Of a DNA stretch of 64,000 nt, positions 45,993-56,680 are shown one piece after another (position 1 is the stretch's first letter; every line of letters begins with the position of its first letter). This stretch comes from Anagrus nilaparvatae (Eukaryota > Arthropoda > Insecta > Hymenoptera > Mymaridae). A program made the position numbers and the translations under genes. The stretch spans positions 31,513,501 through 31,577,500 of the forward strand of contig JAKSXM010000272.1 in assembly GCA_022575985.1 (NCBI GenBank), written 5' to 3'. The notes beneath the pieces are model-generated. The model was not told the DNA's origin and ran no database searches. It worked only from the letters and a program-made list of their open reading frames with translations.

Positions 45993-47791
45993 ATGCTTTC
46001 GAATTGGAAGATTTGCTGTGAGTACTTCTAAACTATTTACTTTCCAAAAACGATTCTGACATTAAGGAATTCTGACTTTAGGCAACAGCATCCCACAAAG
46101 ATGGGTTTTCGCCCTTATGGGATTTTTCGCAATCGCGATAGGAAATGCATTGCGTGTTATATTGTCGGTAACGATAACAGAAATGGTTGCACCATCGCAA
46201 GAGTCAGTCAGTTACCATGATGAATCTTGTCCAGCAACATACGAGGAATCCCCAACGAATAAAACCATCTCGAGTGAGCAGTTATACGATTGGGACGAAT
46301 ATACCCAGGTAAAATAATTTTATAAGCACCTTAAATTTTAATAAATTAGCATAAACTTAATACCACACTGCTGTATTTTTAAAAACGTCAATCAAACGAT
46401 ATCTGGATTTTTAAAAAATTGACGGAGTTTTAAATGATTTATTACTTATTTGAAATAAATAGTAATTAATCACGCATCTAGCTATCGCTAATTCTAACAA
46501 ATAATCTAATAACCTTTATGACGTTTTATCTATTTCTCTTTTATTTAATTTTACAAATCCTTTTTTCTTCAAGGGTATCATCTTGTCTTCGTACTTCTGG
46601 GGATACACCTTGGGTCAATATCCAGCAGGTTATTTGTCTGAAAGATACGGTGCCAAGTACGTCATTGGTTTTGGTACCCTAATACCATCCATTTTAACTT
46701 ACTTCACACCGCATGCACTCGAAATCGGAGGAACGTATGCCGTGATAATTGTACGAATTATTCTTGGACTCTTTGGAGGTGTAATGTATCCTGGTATCAG
46801 TGCGATGCTGTCACGATGGGCAGCCCCGTCCGAGAAATCAAGATTAGCAAGTTTCGTTTTTGCAGGCACGATCTTAGGGACCGTATTCGGTATCTCTATG
46901 ACGTCATTTATCATTCGTTATTCGGTATACGGTTGGTCAGCTGCCTTTAACTTTTTCGGAGCCATCGGAACTCTTTGGTTTCCGTTATGGATGATATTGT
47001 GCTACCATTCGCCAGAAAAACACCCATTTATTTCCGAAGCCGAGAAAAAATATTTGGAAGAAAGTCTGAACAATCAAAGGCACAAGAAGGCTCCCAAAGC
47101 ACCCTGGGGGCATATATTAAAATCTCTTCCAGTATGGGCTTTCGTTGCCGCGTTGGTCGGTTGCGATTGGGCTTTTTACACGATGGTCAGTGATCTTCCG
47201 AAGTACATGAGAAGTGTCTTAAAATTTTCCATAGAAGACAACGGATATCTCTCGTCGCTGCCTTATCTCAGCATGTGGATTTTTATAATGCTGAGCACTT
47301 GGCTCAACGATTGGATAATAAGTAAAAAAATGATCTCGACCACGAACGCAAGAAAGTTATTGGCAACGATATCGTTAATGGGGCCCGGAATATTTCTCAT
47401 TGCTGCGTCTTACGCTAAATGCGATAAATTAATGGTAGTCGTCATGTTCGTTTGTGGAATGTCATTAATGGGTTGCTCGTACCCAAGTTTGATGATCAAT
47501 CCTTTGGATCTCAGCCCGAATTACGCTGGAACCCTGATGGCTTTCGGTAACAGCATCGCATCGCTTTGTGGAATTTTAACACCTTACGTCATCGGAATTT
47601 TAACACCTAATCAAACGGTCGGCGAATGGAGATCAGTGTTTTGGATAGTTTTTTCGATAGCTATTTTAACGAATGCTTTATTTGTTGCATTTGCCACAGG
47701 TAAGGTTCAAGAATGGAATGATCCTGATTTTATCAAAAACGCTAAGTTAAAGAAGAAACAAGAGATCGAAAATGTCTTTTATAAAATCTAA
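45993..47791 (+). CDS. SLC17-family MFS transporter, tandem copy 5
   Basis: Predicted 489-aa transporter. Exons are 45993-46017 (MLSNWKIC plus T, donor GTGAGT), 46082-46308 and 46574-47791. The Cys-Cys end of exon 1 is shared with copies 3 and 4. TM1 reads GNALRVILSVTITEMV with the arginine kept. The loop sequon is NKT. TM2 reads GIILSSYFWGYTLGQYPAG. TM4 reads VRIILGLFGGVMYPG, so the arginine (about 145) is present but the glutamate position is glycine (about 152). TM7 has GCDW instead of GHDW. The C-terminus ends KKKQEIENVFYKI. Closest to copy 4. Substrate unknown. Confidence 0.92.
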
Positions 47792-48293
47792 AAACGGCAG
47801 AAGTTTTGAGGTAGATGACTTCTTTACTACCTCTATAGATGATCCTTAATCCATTTGTACATAACCATCTGTCGCAGATTCTTGAAAGCGTTTGGCATTC
47901 CTAGATTATTCCTGTAGTTTTATAATTAGTTGTATCATATCTTGTAATCTCTTTCATTTAGTTTGTAAAAATCTTTAAAACTAGTTCGGATTTTAATATT
48001 AATTTTCGCTGCTTGAAAATTCAAGAGTTGAAAAATTTTAAGATCAAGAACCTTTTAGTATTCTCAATTTTTAAGACATAAAAAAGTGACTGATAATAGA
48101 TAATATAATACCTAATAATTAAATTTATTCACCTTATAGATACGTATTTATGTAATTTATAAAATATAACACGTGTTAATTGCGTAATTTAAGTAAAAAT
48201 TTGTGATTCACATTATTTAATATACGAAAAATGTACATAAGACCTGTAAATATATCTGTATGTTTATTTTCAAAATAAAAAATAAAAAAAATG
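47792..48293. other. Convergent 3' flanks
   Basis: 3' end of transporter copy 5 and, on the opposite strand, a likely AATAAA polyadenylation signal (near 48260) for the exon at 48294-48433. Confidence 0.4.
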
Positions 48294-48433
48294 TTATTCC
48301 TTCATTTGAATAAATCCTCCCCAACCTAATGCTATGCTGAATGCTTTACCGAGGCACGCAATTTCCGGTAGCAATATTTTGTCGTCTGCTAATAATTGCA
48401 TATAATACATAATACATTCAATGATTCGATGCG
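48294..48433 (-). CDS. Terminal exon of an unidentified minus-strand gene
   Basis: Minus-strand frame beginning after an acceptor (TTTTTTCAG) and ending in TAA at 48296-48294. It encodes about 45 residues, HRIIECIMYYMQLLADDKIL followed by LPEIACLGKAFSIALGWGGF and IQMKE. The base composition is more gene-like than the flanks and an AATAAA signal follows. The upstream exons were not found. Ogg1 starts on the other strand only 115 bp away, so they would have to overlap Ogg1 or lie beyond it. It could also be a retained exon of a dead gene. I do not recognise the family. Confidence 0.4.
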
Positions 48434-48547
48434 CTGAAAAAATAAATATTTATTTCATGAAATTCGATTTGCATGTATAAAAATGAAAGCTATTTGCTAA
48501 AATCGTTATTTATAACTTTAGTTAATAAAATAAACAACAGAAAAACA

Positions 48548-49744
48548 ATGGCGATTGGATCAATAAATTGTAAACAAGAAGAACTCGACTTAGGCATTAC
48601 CTTAAAAGGAGGACAAAGCTTTAGGTAAACAATCATACATGCATGTTATATTATATTTAATAATAATTATGATTTATTTTTCTTTTCATACACATTTATT
48701 TATAAAAACAATACTATAAACATAACCTAACTTATTAAGCGCGGGTAAATTTATCTTTTTTCAAATTTCACGATTCGTATAGGTGGTCTTCTTGTGATGA
48801 AAATAAAAATTGCTTTCGCGGCGTTTTTGCTGGGCACGTTTGGACTTTATCGCAGACTGAAGATACAATAAATTATCAAGTACATAACGTTTGTAAAAAA
48901 AAAATCAATTATGAGGAGCTATTGTCAAATTATTTTCAATTAAAATTATCTTTGAAAGAAAATCTTAAAAACTGGGCTAGTGTAGATTCACATTTTGAGA
49001 CCTCGTATGACAATATAGGAGCTGTTAGAATTTTAAATCAAGACGTAGTTGAAAATCTTTTTTCTTTTATTTGCAGTTCAAATAATAATATTATAAGGTA
49101 ATAATTTTATTGTTTAATGGAATTAGTTATAAAAAGATTTCATTCAATTCTTTTCCATGTATAGAATATCTGGAATGGTTGAAAAACTTTGTAATAATTT
49201 TGGCCAAAAAATATGCACTGTTGACAATGTAGATTATTATGATTTCCCTTTGATTGAATCATTGAATAAACCAAATGTCGAATCCACGCTTAGGAAAGAA
49301 GGATTTGGATATCGTGCTGGATACATCAGTAAAACAGCAGAGAAACTTGTATCTTTAGGTGGTATAAATTGGTTATCCAGTTTAAAAAAAGATAATGCAT
49401 CCTCTTATGAAAATGCAAAAGAAAAACTATTACAACTGCCAGGAGTTGGGCCTAAAGTTGCAGATTGCATTTGTTTAATGTCATTGGGGCACATGGAAGC
49501 CATTCCAATTGATACTCATATTTTTCAAGTTGCTTGTGCAAATTATATGCCACACTTATGCCAGCAAAAAACTGTAACTCCAAAAATTAATCAAGAAATA
49601 AGTTTACATTTGAGAGAATTGTGGGGACCATTAGCTGGATGGGCACAAGCAGTCGTATTTTGTGTAAAAATTAATTCAAATGATAGAAAAGGAAAAAAAA
49701 GAAAAAGTAGTTATAAAAAAATAAGCAAAAAATGTAAATCATGA
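48548..49744 (+). CDS. Ogg1: 8-oxoguanine DNA glycosylase/AP lyase (OGG1)
   Basis: Base-excision repair enzyme that removes 8-oxoguanine paired with cytosine and nicks the abasic site. Three exons, 48548-48624, 48783-49097 and 49165-49744, give 323 aa, near the usual length. The N-terminal domain starts with LDLGITLKGGQSFRW, then GHVWTLSQTE, YFQLKLSL and WASVDSHF. VRILNQDVVENLFSFICSSN then NNIIRISGMVEKLC opens the helical core, including the NNN motif that contacts the lesion strand. The helix-hairpin-helix reads LLQLPGVGPKVADCICLMSL with the catalytic lysine in GPKVADC, followed by the catalytic aspartate in IPIDTH. The C-terminus is Lys/Arg-rich (KGKKRKSSYKKISKK), possibly a nuclear signal. 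It converges with the SPSB3-type gene. Confidence 0.95.
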
Positions 49745-50259
49745 ATTTTATTGTAAATATAGTACATTGAATATAATTTTTTAATTTTGTAATAAATAAT
49801 GTTTAAATTTTTTATTATTATTATTACATTTTACACTAGCTTTTGTCTGAAATACACTTATATACAAATCATTACAGATTTTAATACCTTAAATTACTAA
49901 GAAAAATATCACACTTTGGCACTAAAATTTAGGAAACGAAAATTCAAATTAAACTTTAATAATCAATTTATAAAAATTTAATTTTAGTAATTCAATCAAT
50001 AATACAAAACTTAAATTAGAAAAGTTAACATAGAAGGGCAAAATTTTTAATACTTTTCTTTATCATATTTACAATCGTTTTACGAATGAAAAATTCAATA
50101 ATCATGTGCAAAATTATTTTTGGTGTTATTTTTTTGTGCATTTTTTGGGAATGCCTTTTAAATATATTTTTGACTTACTTAAAAAATTATATTATTCAGA
50201 ATAAAAAAGATATTTATTTTACAAGATTTTCTAGCTAACGTAAAGCTATTATGATTTTT
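49745..50259. other. 3' flanks between Ogg1 and the SPSB3-type gene
   Basis: AT-rich convergent 3' UTR space. AATAAA-like signals for Ogg1 occur near 49790. No gene seen. Confidence 0.4.
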
Positions 50260-51979
50260 TTAAATGTCAATAAGTTCTAATTGATCTCTTCTTTTCCTTT
50301 TCTTTTTGCATCCGATTAAAGCAAAGTCTAAGTCATCCAATATTACTTCAGTTTTTACATCGTACTCTTCATCTTCTTCATCAACTTTAAGTTGATAATT
50401 ATTTTAAATAAGTATTAGTTATCAACACATTCGCTGCAGCAGATCACGTGACCCCATTTAAAATGCATGGCACCATGGGCGTATTTTGCCCATGCTGCAG
50501 CGAATGTGTAAATAATTATTATAAAGAAGGTAATTTAACATAATTTAATGATTACCTGGCCGTTTTAAAATGTTTGCAAATATGCTCTCTGAAATATACT
50601 GTAAACCTGGAAAAGCTTTACTTAAATAATTTCTTTGCCAAGGTTTCAAAACTGACAAACATTCCATTTGTAAGGATACTGGCATAGAACAGCTGTATGT
50701 TATTTTCATTTTACTTTTTGCTGCTGTAGAACATACCATTGGATATAAGTCTAACCCTTTCAGTCCAGTAAATGCAATTCCTAAGTTTAAAAAAAAATCA
50801 ATCTTTGTTTAGATAAGATGTTATTGTTTATTTAAAGAAAATAACTTTAAATGACTTAAAAATTAAACAAAATATAGATATCTTCGAACAAGTTATACTT
50901 ATATAATTTCAATTGAACTTCACTTACAAGTAAGTTCGTTTAATTTTCAATTTAAGACTGATTTTTAACTAGATTTTAAAAGTAATTTTATTCTATGCAT
51001 CATTAATAATTATTGATAATCTAATTTTACCTAATGGTTTTCTATCTAAAAAAAATTGTAGCGTTCCTTTCCAAGTATCCAAATGGACACCAACTAAATT
51101 TCCTTGTTGAAAACATGATGTATAACCTTTTGTTCTTCCATTGTGTTGTATATATCCTCTGTAAGAATACCCCCACGATTCTGCATCTTTCCCAAGCAGT
51201 GAGCAAAATGAATCTGCCATGTTTAAATTTGCCTTCATTGTTCCTACACCAACCATCTGAAAAACATTAAAAAATACAGAAATTTTGAAACAATTCTCTT
51301 TTAAGCAAATTAAATAAAGTTTTTATCATTTTATCATTTATTAACATTACAACTTAAAAAAATAAAATTGATATTTGTTTCTTAAAAATTTAAAAAGAAA
51401 ATTAATTGAACAAAACTTACTTTGCAGGGTATACCAAAATAAACAAAATTATTCAATTCAATTGGAATTAATTTATTTATTATTTTTTTTTTTAATTTGC
51501 CTAAACTTGGAGTAATTTATGCAAAGATGTAAACTTTAAAGTAGTTTTTGTATATTACTACTTACAACATCTGTACCATAAACTGGCGTAACCATTTTGA
51601 TTTCCCAATAATGATGATTTCCTTTAGACATTAATTTATTACCTCTTATGGCAGCTGTACCTGTGCTGTAACCTGGGTGAAATTTCACTTCCAAGTTTTT
51701 TTCTCCCAACTGCAGTCGAGGAGTTTCTAATGTGGAATCCCAAACCCATTCATATCCTGCAATAACATAATTTAATATATATTTTTTTTTGATATTGGAC
51801 TGAAGATACTATTCAAAAGTTTATTATTTTCTGATTATTTTATAAAATTTGCAATGGCAATATGTTCACTCACTATCTTGCTCTCTGCAGTAATATGGTT
51901 TCAATTTTTCACTATTGCAACCAGATTCTTCTGCTTTGGAAACAGTTGGTTCAAATATTATGTCTAATGTTTTTTCCAT
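50260..51979 (-). CDS. SPSB3: SPRY-domain SOCS-box protein, SPSB3-type
   Basis: Substrate-recognition subunit of an Elongin-Cullin ubiquitin ligase. Five exons on the minus strand: 51979-51874, 51756-51566, 51256-51031, 50780-50556 and 50384-50260, all in compatible phases, giving 290 aa. Exon 2 starts the SPRY domain (YEWVWDSTLETPRLQ, then GYSTGTAAIRG and HHYWEIKMVTPVYGTDV). Exon 3 reads MVGVGT, then FCSLLGKDAESWGYSYRG and GNLVGVHLDTWKGTLQFFLD. Exon 4 reads LYPMVCSTAAKSKMKITYSC and then the SOCS-box-like region (LQMECLSVLKPW). Exon 5 is acidic then basic and ends in LELIDI. The order and motifs match vertebrate SPSB3 along the full length. A 77-bp hairpin sits in the last intron. Confidence 0.92.
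50426..50502. repeat. 77-bp hairpin in the last intron of the SPSB3-type gene
   Basis: ACACATTCGCTGCAGCA pairs with TGCTGCAGCGAATGTGT around a centre containing GATCACGTGACC and ATGGCACCATGGGCGTA. Mini-MITE-like and GC-richer than the intron around it. Confidence 0.7.
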
Positions 51980-52494
51980 TTTGTTTAAGATTTTTCAATT
52001 GCTCAAATTTTTATTAATAATTTACAGTTCGATAATACAAATATTTGCATTCCGATTCAATCACATAATATACTCTGCTTATACTGCGTACATAAATAGA
52101 CGTCACAGACACTTCTCCCCACTATTCTCTGAATCGAAAGAATGCATAAAATATAAATAATTTCGAGAAAATTCTTGAACTAGTCGGATTTAATAAATAA
52201 TTTTAATTATTTTTAATTGTTTTAATTTCTTGATTATGCGATTTCAACTAAAATAATTGCTATTATTTTTTCAGAGTTGATATTTTTACATTTCATATAT
52301 AATATATGCTCCAAAAACTATTAATTAGGCCTACTATATTAATCAATATTTTGTTTTCAAGATTATTATTGGTAAGGTAGATCTCCCTTGAAATTGAAAA
52401 TTATCTACATTAGTATACAGATGTCACTTGAGTGCAAGTTATTTATTTACCCACATTTCCTACATTTTTCAGTTTTATTAGGAGTCCGAAAATA
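51980..52494. other. 5' flank of the SPSB3-type gene
   Basis: Likely promoter and 5' UTR for the minus-strand SPSB3-type gene. The region 52080-52145 is slightly less AT-rich. No core motif is certain. Confidence 0.35.
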
Positions 52495-53330
52495 TGTGCC
52501 CTAACAATAAAATAACCAGCCGGTTTTAGCTGGTAAAACCGGTCGGGTTTTGGCTGGTATCATCTGGTTTCACCTGATTCCATATGGTTTCAATGAGTTT
52601 TAATCTGAAAAATAGTTTTAGTTATTAAAAAAAGAAAACTTAAAAAGAAAGAAAATTCAATCCTGAATAAGCTTAATAACAGTATATAATATATAGTGTT
52701 TCAGGCGCGCACACACGCTATAAGCTACTTAAGCTGTATTAAGCTTAAGGCATCTTTTTCACAAATATTCTAATTTTTTTCATATATTTTAAAAAATTTA
52801 TCATTATTAGCCTACCCCAGCGCAACTTTCTGTGTGCGCGCCTGTGTTTTAATCATATTTTATCCAATTATGCTGCGAATTTCTTTTTAACAGTACTTGT
52901 TAGCTCGGAAAAACTTTTTGATCGTGTGAAAAACTCGGAAAATTCCGGAAAATCTATATGCTAAACTTACCTGGTTTTACATGGTTATGATCAGAATATA
53001 ACTTTATCAGTTGTTAAAAAAAAGAAAATTTCTAAAAAATTCGGAAAATTCAGTTCTGATAAACTTCATAACATTCTTTTAACCAATAAACGTCCAAAAA
53101 GATAATTTATACATTATCAGGGGGTTTTTGAGGCAGAGAAATATGTTTTTATGCGAGTGAAAATTTTCATATTTTGACAACAGCATATTTTCCGAATTTC
53201 CAAGATAGTAAAAGTAAACATCCAAAAAAAAAACTTTATACAACACCAAGGGGTTTTTGAGATTGAGAAATACGTTTTTATAAGTGAAAAATATTCATAT
53301 TTTTACCCCAGCATATTTTCCACACTGAAA
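52495..53330 (+). repeat. Dispersed repeat, CCAGCCGG family (copy 2)
   Basis: Same family as 7561-8370: AACCAGCCGGTTTTAGCTGG, CATCTGGTTTCACCTG, GAAAATTCAATCCTGAATAA and CAGGGGGTTTTTGAGG. It is interrupted by a 143-bp MITE at 52702-52844. The copy ends near a CACTGAAAAAAAAATCCGCTTG stretch (53324) that resembles the tip of the 13371-15180 element. Confidence 0.7.
52702..52844. mobile_element. 143-bp MITE with TGTTT target duplication
   Basis: CAGGCGCGCACACA at the left and TGTGTGCGCGCCTG at the right, a perfect 14-bp terminal inverted repeat. It is flanked by TGTTT at 52697-52701 and 52845-52849. The related repeat copy at 7561-8370 has a single TGTTT at the same place (7727-7731), which is the unoccupied site. 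Confidence 0.92.
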
Positions 53331-53334
53331 AAAA

Positions 53335-53570
53335 AATCCGCTTGACACTAGCGGATTTTTTTTTTAATTTAAATGATTGCAAATGGCTTGAAACGTAAAA
53401 ATAATTTTGAAAAAATGTTTTTAAAATTATTTTTTTGCAATTAAAACTTCATAAGACTGAAAAATTAAATTTCAATTCATTTGCAATCGTTTTAACATTA
53501 AAAAGCAATCATTTGCCGCAAGTGGGATTTTTTGTGAAAAAATTAACAAAAATATGTTCTATTTATCTTA
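53335..53570. repeat. Fragment related to a CACTG-tipped element
   Basis: CACTGAAAAAAAAATCCGCTTG...CTAGCGGATTTTTTTTT begins the segment. AATGATTGCAAATGGCTTG and ATTTGCAATCGTTTTAAC form an inverted pair, and a TTTGCCGCAAGTGGGATTTT tip closes it at about 53510-53535. Likely a small foldback of about 210 bp. Confidence 0.55.
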
Positions 53571-53574
53571 TTTT

Positions 53575-53765
53575 ACTACTATATATATTTGAAAATTTAT
53601 TTGTGTGTCTGTGTATGTGAGTGTGTGTTCCATCATCAGGGTCAAACCAGAGAACAAAATTCGAAATGAAATTGCACAAAACCGGTGTCAAAATAAAGGA
53701 AAAAAGTCCGCGAGTGACATAGGCCATAGTTTTGCGTCTCAGCTATTGTACTTTTTATGTTGAAA
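53575..53765 (+). repeat. Third copy of the GACATAGGCCATAG repeat
   Basis: Matches 19075-19250: TATATATTTGAAAATTTATT, (TG)n, CATCATCAGGGTCAAACCAG, GAGTGACATAGGCCATAGTT. Confidence 0.7.
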
Positions 53766-54242
53766 CATAGCCGACTACCCTTCGTACATTCCAATGGGGT
53801 TTCTGGGCCTAGAAACGCAGGGCTCAATGTTATGGAATAGGGTTTTTTGGTAATTTTTAATGAAACGCTTAAACCTTAAAAATTAACCAAAAAACTTTTG
53901 GTTGGTCTAATTTTTTGGTATAAGTGTCACCTTTCAAACGCCGTATCACCTCAATTGACCTCAATTCAGATTCGTTGGTCAACCGGCAATCATTTTCATT
54001 CAAAAACAATAAATATTAAAATTTTTTTTAAAATTATTCTAAAAGACAATTAATTAAAAATTTATTTATTTTAAACAGTGTTTAAGTTCTTGGTTTCTCA
54101 ATCAGTAATAGCTTTTAACCATCTTAAAATTTTTTTAAAACTTTATATGCGTACTTATTAGCTTCTTTGCATTTTCAAATTCTCAGATATCCGGATCGGG
54201 CTCTGACTATGTTTTTAAATTTAATAAAACTTGTTATTAATA
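53766..54242. other. AT-rich intergenic stretch
   Basis: No gene recognised. ACCAAAAAACTTTTGGTTGGT at 53885-53906 is a small palindrome. Confidence 0.4.
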
Positions 54243-54566
54243 CAGGCGCCAATACTAATAATCACGCCCAAAAATTAAATTTCTTTTTCCGATGATAAAA
54301 ATGGGTGATGTTTATGTTTTTTGACCCGCTGAACACGAATCCGGGGTCCGTTTTGCGAATTTCGTGAGCAATTTTTTGTTATTAACAAATAATTGGACAG
54401 TTTTTCAATAAATTGTTAATAACAAAAAATTTAACATGAAATTTGCAAAACGGACCCCGGACTCGTGTTCAGTGGGTCAAAAAACATAAATACCACCTAT
54501 TTTTATCATCGGAAAAAGAAATTTAATTTTTTAATTTTTGGGCGTGGTTAGTATAGTTGGCGCCTA
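54243..54566. mobile_element. 324-bp hairpin element sharing its core with 31160-31487
   Basis: CAGGCGCCAATACTAATAAT at the left pairs with the right end ATAGTTGGCGCCTA. Arms continue through TTAAATTTCTTTTTCCGATG / CATCGGAAAAAGAAATTTAA. The core, from TTTTTTGACCCGCTGAACAC through TTGTTATTAACAAAT to the mirror copy, matches the element in intron 1 of transporter copy 3. The outer arms do not match. Confidence 0.85.
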
Positions 54567-54594
54567 GACTATATTAAAGTGAGAAAATTTTCCT

Positions 54595-55470
54595 AAAATA
54601 AAAAAAAAATACCCTGCCAACTAGCTGGCACTAAGGTTCCTCAAACAATGAGCTTAATACTTCAATATGCCACTGATATCACCGATTACAACCATGCAAT
54701 CATACATACATTTCTCTCTTAATTCCATAATAGTTGTGAAATATCCATAGACATATATTAGTATAGATGCAATCATGTACGGCTGGAGGCGTAAAGGCAA
54801 GCTAATGGACAGACATACACTTTTTACGCAAAGTGCGACAAAGAAAAAATAGCACACGCTTGTATTTCATGGAATTATATGAGGTGTATTACTCTAAAAA
54901 CAAAAAAAAATATTGCAGTTTTTTTAATTTTTTTGTTTTTTTAATTTTGAGAAAAAAATTTTGAAAAAATTCGGTATCAGATCCAAAAAGTTACTATAAA
55001 CGAACTTTCTAAAACTAGTACTTTCATAGAAATAAATTAGGTACTACGTCCAAAGAGAAAAAATAATTTGGTATTTTTTTTATTTTTTTGTGACGAAAAT
55101 TTTGTGAAAAAAATTTTTTAAAAATTAAGTATCAGATTCGAGATATTGAATAAAAATCATACTTTCAAATATAAGTACTTTCGTAGAAATAAATGAGGTA
55201 TTACATCCAAATTAAAAAAAAAAAGTGTTTGAGATTTTTTTAATAAAAAAATTTTTGGAAAAAAAATTAGGTCTTAATTCCATAATGTTTGTGAAATATC
55301 ACCGATTACATACGTACGTACGTACGTACGTACACACACACACACATAGAGACTTTTTTTTAAAACCGGTTTTTTAGCTTCCTGGGGTCCCAAAACGTGG
55401 CTTATGCCAAAAAATTGAAAATCAAATTTTGACCTAACACAATGGTTCCTCTTTGAGGAACCAAAATTTC
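54595..55470 (-). repeat. GGTTCCTC-family repeat, copy C (inverted)
   Basis: Reads in the opposite direction: the 3' end ACTAGCTGGCACTAAGGTTC is at 54612 and the 5' palindrome GGTTCCTCTTTGAGGAACC at 55444-55462. It contains several of the 150-165-bp units and a (AC)n/(ACGT)n tract at 55312-55344. Confidence 0.7.
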
Positions 55471-55499
55471 AAAGCCTGAAAAAAAGAAAAATAAATAAA

Positions 55500-55623
55500 T
55501 TTTTGGTTCCTCATAGAGGAACCATTGTGATGGGACAAATTTTGATTTTTGATTTTTTGGCATATAAGCACGTTTTGGAACCTCAGGAAGCTAAAAAATT
55601 GGTTTTTAAAAAAAGTCTGTGTG

Positions 55624-55683
<60 letters not shown>

Positions 55684-56680
55684 ACCGGTGAAATTTCACA
55701 ACCATTATGGAATTAAGACCTAATTTTTTTTTCAAAAATTTTTTTATCAAAAAAGCTCGAGGTACTTTTTTTTTTTTAATTTGGATGTAATACCTCATTT
55801 TCCATGAAAGTACTTATATTTGAAAGTATGATTTTTACTCGATATCTCGAATCTGATAACTAATTTTTTGAAAATTTTTTTCTCAAAATTTTTTTCACCA
55901 AAAAATACAAAAAATACCAATTTTTTTTTTCTTTATGGATGCAGTACTTAATTTATTTCTGTTGAAGTACTAGTTTTATAAATATCATTTATAGTAATTT
56001 TTTGGACCTAATACTGAATTTTTTCAAAATTTTTTTTTTCAAAATTTTTGTCGTCAAAAAATACAAAAAACGCCAAAATTTTTTTTATTTTAGGACGTAA
56101 TACTTAATTTTTTCCTATGAAAGTACGAGTATCTAGAATTATCGTTTGTAAAGGATTTCTCCATCTGATACGTAATTTTTCGAAATTTTTTTTTTCGAAA
56201 TTTTTTACATAAAAAATTTAAAAAAAACTCTAAATTTTTTTCTTTTTGGACGTAGCACTTAATTTATTTCTATGAAATTACTAATATCTAGAAAAATAGA
56301 ATTAACTTTTTTACTAGGTATCATTTTTATTCCTCAATTTAAACATATCAAAAATTTTTTCTTTAATCCTATAGCTGGTGTAATTATGTCTTCAAGATAT
56401 AACTACACCAGCTACACCAAAAACTGTCTAGCAGACATAATTATCATAAAAGAAGATTATGTACTGAGGTAGAAAAATCTTCTTTTTTTTATGTAAAAAT
56501 CCTAATTTTTTCCATGAGATGTTAAACTAACAGTATCAAGGAAAAGATCATTCAAAGATCATTCTTAGTTTTTCTTATGACATTATATACTTTGTTAGGT
56601 AAAATAGACCATTAAGAACATTTTGTTATTACTAATGAGGAACCATAGTGCCAATTACTTGGTAGCGTATTTTTTTAAAA
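55500..56680 (+). repeat. GGTTCCTC-family repeat, copy D
   Basis: Head-to-head with copy C across about 40 bp. 5' GGTTCCTCATAGAGGAACC, a long (TG)n tract at 55616-55675, four to five tandem units, a small hairpin near 56380-56450 (TAGCTGGTGTAATTATGTCT), and a 3' end near AATGAGGAACCATAGTGCC at 56633. Confidence 0.7.

Noticed and set aside
51034..51270. Plus-strand frame opposite the SPSB3-type exon 3
   Set aside because: Shadow of the real minus-strand SPRY exon.
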